NCBI GenBank assembly: GCA_951799425.1
Contig: OX637393.1
Span: 16,325,744 to 16,389,743 of the forward strand
Source: Ilex aquifolium
Taxonomy: Eukaryota > Streptophyta > Magnoliopsida > Aquifoliales > Aquifoliaceae
Length of the DNA: 64,000 bases
Reading direction: 5' to 3'
The position numbers and the translations under genes were made by a program. Under the pieces are notes generated by a model. It saw only the letters and a program-made list of their open reading frames with translations. It did not search any database and was not told the DNA's origin. Below, piece after piece: positions 58,036 through 64,000 of this stretch (within the stretch, counting starts at the first letter, position 1; each line of letters opens with the position of its first letter).

Positions 58036-61000
58036 GTGGGACGTTCACAGACTCAGTTTGTTCCTCCCTACCACACCATGGGTCAGGGGAGCCAGTACCA
58101 GTCCCAGGGTGCTGCACAGGCCCCTATTACTTCACAATCAGGCCAGATGGGCCAGGGTATAGGTCGAGGTCGAGGACAAGGCTTTCAAGTCGAGACTTCA
58201 GGGACCCAGGGGCGTGTCTACGTCATCACACCTCAGACTAAGCCAGTTGATCAGTCGGTCATTCAGGGTACATTTCTACTCTCTCGCTTATGGACAAGGG
58301 TATTATTTGACTCTGGTGCATCTCATTCCTTTATTACTGCATCATGTGTGAAAGGCTTGGGCTTAGAAGTTGAAACCTTGGAAGAGCCACTGCATGTGAG
58401 TTCTCCCCTAGGAGCTAGGGTGAGCGTTGATCAGATATGTCGGGGTTGTGAGTTAGAGATCTCGGAGATTCTACTCACCGTGGACCTTAGGGTCATGGAC
58501 ATGTCGGAGTTTGATGTCATCCTTGGGATGGACTGGTTGACGACACACCGAGTCGTCATTGATTGTGATCTTAAGAGGGTTACTGCCTACACACCAGACG
58601 ATATTTGTTTTATGTTTCAGGGGGATAAGCACAATGCTTTTCCCCAAGCCGTGTACGACTCTAGATGGCACGGACAGTTGATGGGTTGGCTAGCAAGCCT
58701 TACCCTGGAGGACGAGGCGAGACAGGAGTTGGGTCTACCTCGGGTGATTTGTGAATATGAGGATGTTTTTTCGGATAAGCTACCGGGATTGCCTCCACAT
58801 AGGGATGTAGACTTTACCATTGAGTTACACCCTGGTACATCTCATATTTCTATGACTCCGCATAGAATGGCGCCTGCTGAGTTGCAAGAACTCAAAGTTC
58901 AATTACAGGAATTGTTGGACATGGGCTTTATTAGGTCGAACACCTCACCTTGGGGCGCTCCGGTGTTGTTTGCCAAGAAGAAGGACAAGACCCTTAGACT
59001 ATGCATAGATTACCGGCAGTTAAATAGGGTTACTATCAAGAATAGGTTCCCTTTGCCGAGGATTGATGATTTGTTTGATCAGCTGAGAGGCCCGTGGGTC
59101 TACTCCAAGATAGATCTCTGCACCTGTTACCATCAGTTGAGGGTTCGGGAAACGGATATCCCTAAGACGGCGTTTAGGACGCGATATGGACATTTTGAGT
59201 TCACAGTGATGCCATTCGGATTGACTAATGCTCCAGCGGCATTCATGGATCTTATGCGTAGGGTGTTCCAACCCTACCTAGATCAGTTCGTTGTGGTCTT
59301 TGTTGACGACATCTTGATCTACTCCAAGTCTGAGGAGGAGCATGAGGGTTACTTGAGGATTGTTCTCTAGGCCTTGAGAGACCATCAGTTGTATGCCAAA
59401 TTCAGTAAGTGTGAATTTTGGCTTACTGAGGTGAAATTCTTAGGGCATTTGGTGTCGGCTTCGGGTGTATCCGTGGACCCGGAGAAGGTTGAGGCAATTA
59501 TGAGTTGGGAGAGACCGAAGTCAGTCTTCGAGATACGCAGTTTCTTGGGATTGGCAGGGTATTACATGAGGTTCATTGAGGACTTCTCCCGATTAGCTGC
59601 ACCTATGACGAGATTGACCCGAAATGAGGTCAAGTTTGAGTGGGATGACTCGTGTGAGAAGGCATTCCAGGAGTTGAAGAGGAGACTTACTTCAACTCCT
59701 ATCTTGATAGTCCCAGAAAGGGGACAGAGGTACACAGTGTATTGTGATGCCTCAAAGGACGGACTTGGATGCGTTTTGATGCAGACCGAGAGGGTAGTGG
59801 CTTATGGTTCTCGGCAGTTAAAGAACCACGAGCAGAATTATCCCACATAGGACATGGAGTTGGCGACCATTGTCTTTGCCTTGAAGGCTTGGCGCCACTA
59901 TCTATACGGTGAGCAGTTTGAGGTGTTTTCGGACCATAAAAGTCTGAAGTACATCTTTACACAGCGGGACCTCAACATGAGGCAACGCAGGTGGATGGAG
60001 TATCTGGAAGACTATGACTTCACTTTGCATTACCATCCCGGTAAGGCAAATGTGGTGGCTGATGCACTCAGCCGGAAGTCATGGGGAGTGTTGGCTAGTG
60101 TGGCTTCCCGGGAGTGGCAGATGCTCGAGACTGTGGGACAGTTTGGGCTACACTACAAGGGTCAGGCTTAGGGTACTTTGGAGAGTTTAGTGGCTACACC
60201 TTCCCTACTGAGCAGAGTAATCGAGTCCCAGGGACAGGACACGGAGATATTGTCCATCAGGGATCGGGTACGGTCGGGTACAGGTGACGAAGGCTGGGCC
60301 ATTCACACGGATGGTAGTCTTCGGTATAGGGGAAGGGTTGTGGTTCCCTAGTCGGCGGATCTGAGAGAGGAGATCCTCAGGGAGTTCCATTGCTCCCATT
60401 TTGCTGTGCATCTAGGTGGCACGAAGATGTATTATGATCTTCGTCGCTAGTATTACTGGAGCGGTATGAAGGGACATGTTGGGGATTTTGTCAGACGATG
60501 TCTCACGTGTTAGCAGGTCAAGGTTGAGCACTAGAGACCAACGGGATTACTCCAGCCTTTGGAAGTAGCTGAGTGGAAGTGGGAACATGTCACGATGAAT
60601 TTTGTGGCCCACTTGCCACGAACATCGCGAGGGCATGATATGGTGTGGGCGATAGTGGACCGGCTTACCAAGTCGGCACACTTTTTGGCGGTGCGGATGA
60701 CCTTCACACTGGAGGAATTCTGCAGGTTATATATACTAGAGATTGTCCAGTTGCATGGGGTGCCCGTATCTATAGTATCGGATCGGGATCCCAGGTTTAC
60801 GGCTCATTTTTGGGAGAGTTTCCAGCGAGCCATAGGGACACAGTTGATGATGAACACTGTTTTTCATCCCCAGATGGACGGTCAGTCGGAGAGGGCCATC
60901 CAGACTTTAGAGGACATGCTACGGGCATGCGTCCTAGATCTCAAGGGTAGCTAGGAAGAGCACTTACCCTTAGTGGAGTTCGCCTACAACAATAGTTATC

Positions 61001-61653
61001 AGGCGAGCATACAGATGGCACCCTATGAGGCACTATATGGGAAGCCTTGTCGATCTCCGATTTGTTGGATGGAAGTAGGAGAGAGACCCTCTACGAGTTC
61101 GGATTTGGTTAGGGACACCTCGGAGAAGGTGGACTTGATACGAAGGCGTCTTCTCACGGCTCAGAGCCGGCAGAAGAGCTACGCCGACATACGGCGGCGA
61201 CCTCTAGAGTTTGAGGTGGGGGATCATGTCTTCTTGAAAGTGATGCCTAAGAGAGGAGAGGTCAGGTTCGGCAAACGGGGAAAGCTGTCGCCGAGGTATA
61301 TCGAGCCCTTCAAGGTACTCGAGAGGGTAGGTACAGTTGCTTATCGGTTGGCGTTACCGCCAAATCTATCGGGTGTTCATGCGGTATTCCATGTCTCTAT
61401 GCTCCGGAAGTATACTCCAGATTCGACTCATGTGGTGGATTGGGGCGAGCTTGTCGTTGATGCAGATGGAACCTTCGAGGAGGGACCGGTACGTATCATG
61501 GATAGCCGGGACCAGGTTTTGCGAGGCAAGACCGTGAGGCTAGTAAAGGTGCTGTGGCAGCACCGAGGAGTGGAGGAGGCAGCATGGGAACACGAAAACA
61601 CTATACGTACCAATTATCCTTTCTTATTTGAGGATGTAGGTACTTTCTTATAG
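58036..61653 (+). pseudogene. pol region of plus-strand gypsy (fossil)
   Basis: Protease with [10 protein letters not shown] (about 58.3 kb), reverse transcriptase with [12 protein letters not shown] and FVDDILIYS (about 58.9-59.4 kb), RNase H (about 59.7-60.1 kb), integrase with TKSAHFLAV and MDGQSERAIQ (about 60.55-61.0 kb), and an integrase C-terminus with a chromodomain-like tail VLWQHRGVEEAAWE (about 61.0-61.65 kb). It is broken several times. Confidence 0.92.
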
Positions 61654-61732
61654 TCATTTAATATTAAATGACTGTTGCATATGTACGTGATTGTATGTGT
61701 ATGTATGTGTGAATTTCGGGGACGAAATTCTT

Positions 61733-61747
61733 TTAAGGGGGGAAGAA
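61733..61747 (+). other. Polypurine tract
   Basis: TAAGGGGGGAAGAA lies directly before the 3' LTR start and follows GGGGACGAAATTC, the usual plant gypsy context. Confidence 0.85.
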
Positions 61748-64000
61748 TGTAAAACCCGGGTAAATTTGAACTTTTTCTGAAAAATGGCAAAACGGTAATT
61801 TGCCACTATAATGCGTATTTAAAATACTCATGTTTCTAGAGTTCGGATGACACAACGGACTACGCCGTTGGACTCGTATCGCGGAAACTAGTTATCCTAT
61901 TGAATTTCGTCAAATTTCGAGATAGTCGAATTTTTGCACGTGGTTCGAGGTGGTTGGGTGGCGAATGACTTCGTGGAGGTCCCCAAAAACGAGTTTTATA
62001 AAATTTCCTTAGAATTGGATTAAATTTTGGATAAAATTAATTTGAACTTAAACCGGGATGTAATGAATCGTTTCGGGACGAAAAACGGACCCGGAAGTAG
62101 GAAATATGCGGTGCAATGTGGACCGCACATTTGCGACTATAAATATCGACCTAAATCTGATATTTTTAGAAAAATATCTCATTATTCAACCCCCCTTGGC
62201 CGGCCAAAGGTAGAGAGAGAGAAAAGAGAACAAAACAAAATAGTTCGTCAAGCTTCAATCCAAGATCTTCGAAGTTCCGTCACTCGGATCGACTCGGACC
62301 AAGAGTTAAAGTCGATCACCGCGACAAGGGCTACGTAACCAGACCAAGAACGAGTGATTTCACCGAAGATCCAAGAGGAGACTTTGGAGAAATCAAAGGT
62401 TTTGGGCTTAGGAGGTGTTCGTGAGGCTTCCTACCATTTCTACTACACTCCAAGAGGTAGGGTCCTTCCTACTTTGGTTTTATTCCTACCTTTTGGGCTG
62501 ATTTAAGGGGCTGTTATGTGGCTGTTTTAGGGACTATTTTGGGCCTGTTTAGGGGCTGTTAAGGGGCTGAAATTGTGGCTGTTTTGGGTTAAAATTGTGG
62601 ACTATTTTAGGGACTGTTTTGGGTTAAAATTATGGACTGTTTTAGGGACTGTTTTGTGTTGAAATTGTGGGCTGTTTTATGGCTTGTCTAGGGGCTGTTT
62701 TATGGCTTGTTTTGGGGTTGTTATATGGCTTGTTTCGGGGCTGGTTATATGGCTTGTTTAAGGGATATTATGTGGGCATATTATATGTTTACATTAGGCC
62801 TTGAGGATTAAGGGTGTTATTGCTTGATTATGTAATGACATGCTTGGTTGTTATTGTTAGATAAAATGTTGATATATGTGTATTAATATATTGACATTGT
62901 GATGAGTTTTTTTTTGGAGGTTATACGCATAAGATATGATTGTCCATGATACATGATGAAATGTGTGATTTAAGTTGTCCATGTGACATACACTACATAT
63001 GAGACATGACATTGACATGCAATGGTACATTACATTGCATATGCACGGGGACATCGCATTCCAAGGGTGTGAGTGCATGGTTGAAAGCGAACACCACATT
63101 TGGTGATTGATAAGTGGGCTCGGTACCGTTGGACCAAGGTTCAATAGAGTCGCACGGTTGCATGACATGAAAAAACTTGTGTCGGGTATAGCAAGAAGGG
63201 CTAGACACTCCCTCGGGTGAAAAACCCGGTTATTGGTTCATACACTCCGTCGGTGAAAGTCCAAAAAGTGTAGATAGACTTGCGGAGCCGGCGATATGAT
63301 TCCAAAATTCGCTACCCATAAAGACACATGGTTTTGTTTATGAAATGATCATTCGAGGTGTAACATCCAACAAGTTTTGGTTTATAAACACATGACTTTT
63401 ATCTCAAAGTGATCATTGGATGTAATTCATCAATGACGAATTTTATTACACATTGGCATTGCATTGTGTGGTGGGAGTTGGTGAAGACTCGGGTTATGAT
63501 GCACGAGTGAGTTTCATCTCATTTCATAGCATGACATGTAGAATTTCAACCTAGAATTGCATATTCTTACTTGGAATGTTGATGTGAATATGAATTGTTG
63601 AATGTGAACATTGCATGTGCACTTAGGTGGGGAGTAGCCTCTGTAGGAATTACTCTATTGGGCGTGGCTCACCCTATACGAGAAAACATTTCAGGTGCGG
63701 CGTATATGCCGGTGGACGGCTCTCATTCAGGGCCGCAAGGGTGAAGAAAGCCGACTTGTGGCTTTTATAACTCCTTTTGTAAAACTTTTGGAGCAAACTA
63801 GTTTTGGCATGTAATTTTATGTAAGAGAGTTTTAATTGAACTCATATGGACCGTTTTTAATATAACTTTGCATGTTTTTATATGAGTATGGATAAATGGA
63901 CCCGGTGTGGTCAATTTTTACTCATAAATGGACCCGGTGCGGTCATTGTGTTATATTGGGCCTCGGATGGGTCATGTTATTGTATATTGTACAAGTTGGG
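61748..64000 (+). repeat. 3' LTR of the plus-strand gypsy element (cut by window end)
   Basis: Starts TGTAAAACCCGGG and matches 54212-56465 throughout. About 220 bp of its 3' end lie beyond the window. Confidence 0.92.

Larger units (their letters stand above)
54212..64000 (+). mobile_element. Ty3/gypsy retrotransposon, probable Tekay/Del-type chromovirus (runs past window)
   Basis: A plus-strand element starting at 54212 inside the LINE. 5' LTR, PBS, gag with a CCHC knuckle, protease, RT, RNase H, integrase, chromodomain-like tail, PPT and 3' LTR follow in the standard order. By comparison with the 5' LTR it should end about 220 bp beyond the window, so the right-hand target duplication cannot be checked; the left flank is GATGT. 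Its coding part is broken, with about eight interruptions. The two LTRs differ by about 5% by eye, so it is probably somewhat older than the 6-15 kb element. Confidence 0.93.

Overview
The window is nuclear DNA of a flowering plant, most likely a eudicot. Evidence: two intron/exon-style plant genes (an AP2/B3 transcription factor and a C-type-lectin receptor kinase), Ty3/gypsy and Ty1/copia LTR retrotransposons primed by initiator-tRNA-Met type sites, a plant LINE with an RNase H domain, hAT-like MITEs, organelle-DNA insertions and a U6 snRNA retrocopy. The species cannot be told from the sequence. By length the window is mostly mobile DNA.

Layout. 53-3331: a composite LTR-retrotransposon derivative with a large internal palindrome, flanked by the 5-bp duplication TGAGA. 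It sits against a short exon-like reading frame at about 3337-3400. 3862-5725: a solo Ty3/gypsy LTR (duplication GTTTT). 5755-17157: AT-rich degenerate tandem DNA into which an 8.7-kb Ty3/gypsy element (6303-15050, minus strand, duplication TATTT) inserted. 17166-17781: a 616-bp hAT-type MITE with a perfect 8-bp duplication. 17790-25858: mostly unique upstream DNA with a nested hAT-like element at 23870-24768.

25859-26950: an intact single-exon AP2/B3 (RAV-like) transcription factor gene. 27945-29518: fossil RNA and organelle fragments, including an organellar large-subunit rRNA piece and a U6 snRNA retropseudogene with target-site duplications. 29918-46852 (minus): a five-exon C-type lectin receptor-like kinase gene. 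All four splice junctions keep frame and give a 554-residue protein. Its fourth intron (9.1 kb) holds a nest of copia remnants and 31-bp minisatellites. Its second intron (5.8 kb) holds a copia fragment plus a probable mitochondrial insertion flanked by 65-bp direct repeats.

46853-49440: the kinase promoter region, then GC-rich and AT-rich MITE-like repeats. 49441-54211 (minus): a decayed LINE with endonuclease, reverse transcriptase and RNase H. 54212-64000: a second Ty3/gypsy element (plus strand) inserted into the LINE; its 3' LTR runs off the window end.

The two host genes look intact and independent: one nuclear DNA-binding regulator and one plasma-membrane receptor kinase. I found no operon-like or cluster-like functional system. 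The most unusual items are the palindromic LTR composite at the left end, the layered fossils inside the kinase introns, the 485-bp higher-order AT array, and the kinase's GVG in place of DFG.
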